From: an uncultured Lachnospiraceae bacterium
GTDB taxonomy: Bacteria; Bacillota; Clostridia; Lachnospirales; Lachnospiraceae
DNA: 33,922 bases
Direction: 5' to 3'
Assembly: GCA_934394615.1 (NCBI GenBank)
Contig: CAKRRJ010000018.1
Coordinates: forward strand, 1-33,922
Position 1 is the first letter of the stretch. Each line of letters opens with the position of its first letter. The notes beneath the pieces are model-generated. The model was given only the letters and a program-made list of their open reading frames with translations, was not told where the DNA came from and ran no database searches. A program made the translations under genes and the position numbers. Below, piece after piece: positions 33,608 through 33,922 of this stretch.

Positions 33608-33855
33608 GTTCTGGAAGGGGTGACTTTTATTTCTACAACCCTAACCACGACGGAACCTATGGCAAGATGCTGTGTCAATGCCCTGAATGGGGCTACTCAT
33701 TTCTACAGAAACACAGTGATATCTTTGAAATTCCATATGTATCGTAGCAATGCCCGGAATGGGGCGACCTCCATTTCTACGTTTCTTCTGAGCAGAAAAA
33801 ACAGAGAACCACTTTTGATTGTTCAATGCCCTGAATGAGGCGACCTGGTCCTATG
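33608..33855. CRISPR. Decayed CRISPR array, four degenerate repeats
   Basis: Repeats of about 35-37 nt end at 33636 (5' half eroded), run 33672-33706, 33744-33780, and start near 33820 (3' end eroded). Core: CAATGCCCTGAATGGGGCGACC, then TTTCTAC. Period is 70-76 nt and the three spacers (35, 37 and 39 nt) are unrelated. Reversed, the repeat would end in ATTGAAAC-like sequence, the crRNA handle common in type I-B and III systems, suggesting transcription from the minus strand. The handle is mutated in every copy and there are no cas genes in the window. Confidence 0.75.
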
Positions 33856-33922
33856 TCAAGATTTAGTACAAGTTAAAATGAGAAATTTCTCCCCATTTTA
33901 ACCTGCCAGAAGCTCAGCCTCG
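33854..33922. other. Hairpin-bearing right edge, possible mobile-element end
   Basis: After the last CRISPR repeat breaks off, the sequence has arms GTTAAAATG (33872-33880) and CATTTTAAC (33894-33902) around an AGAAATTTCT palindrome. Subterminal inverted motifs of this kind are common at insertion sequence ends. The window stops before any transposase, so this is only a possibility. Confidence 0.3.

Noticed and set aside
33514..33838. Small plus-strand open frames over the CRISPR remnant
   Set aside because: They read through repeats and spacers, with no ribosome site or conserved domain.

Overview
The window looks like a chromosomal accessory region of an anaerobic Gram-positive bacterium of the class Clostridia, most likely a Lachnospiraceae gut commensal. 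The lineage is inferred from strong AGGAGG-type ribosome binding sites, oxygen-sensitive glycyl radical chemistry, PucR-type regulators, cell-wall-binding repeats and zinc-ribbon membrane proteins. I see no rRNA, tRNA, complete transposon or phage gene.

Bases 75-10687 hold a CoA-dependent acid catabolism block. On the minus strand lie a CitMHS-family carboxylate transporter, two proteins with the 2-hydroxyacyl-CoA dehydratase fold, a family III CoA-transferase and a YczE-like membrane protein. A PucR-type regulator is divergent from the transporter. A second CoA-transferase (family I) faces away from a PadR repressor; their shared intergenic region carries three ATGT-N8-ACAT boxes and a near-ideal promoter. 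By eye, the dehydratase-like pair has lost most cysteines that normally hold the [4Fe-4S] clusters, and no activator ATPase gene is present.

Bases 10630-28586 hold two paralogous glycyl radical enzyme (GRE) modules. Module A (minus strand) is CapA-like protein, GRE1, MatC-like transporter, DUF4037 and DUF4125, with a divergent PucR regulator. Module B is GRE2 and a PucR regulator on the plus strand, with a divergent activase-TPR pair followed by CapA-like protein and MatC-like transporter on the minus strand. There is one activase for both GREs. Both GREs carry the radical glycine and the catalytic cysteine but share unusual active-site residues: Cys-x-Asp instead of Cys-x-Glu, a His-His pair, and Ser/Gly-Asp instead of Asn-Asp. 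Together with cytosolic CapA-like metallophosphatase relatives and dicarboxylate carriers, this is the best candidate here for an undescribed pathway. A plausible reading is uptake of a carboxylate, radical cleavage or elimination, then CoA activation and further processing by the first block; the substrate cannot be read from the sequence.

Bases 28632-33444 hold an unrelated three-gene envelope operon (minus strand): a small zinc-ribbon membrane protein, a zinc-ribbon protein with an extracellular duplicated domain, and a secreted transglutaminase-like protein with wall-binding repeats. From 33608 on there is a decayed CRISPR array of four degenerate repeats without cas genes, followed by a hairpin-bearing sequence that may be the edge of a mobile element.

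Two sites (16423-16450 and 21925-22057) share the arms of one palindromic repeat family, in a short and a long composite form. Intrinsic terminators separate most transcription units.
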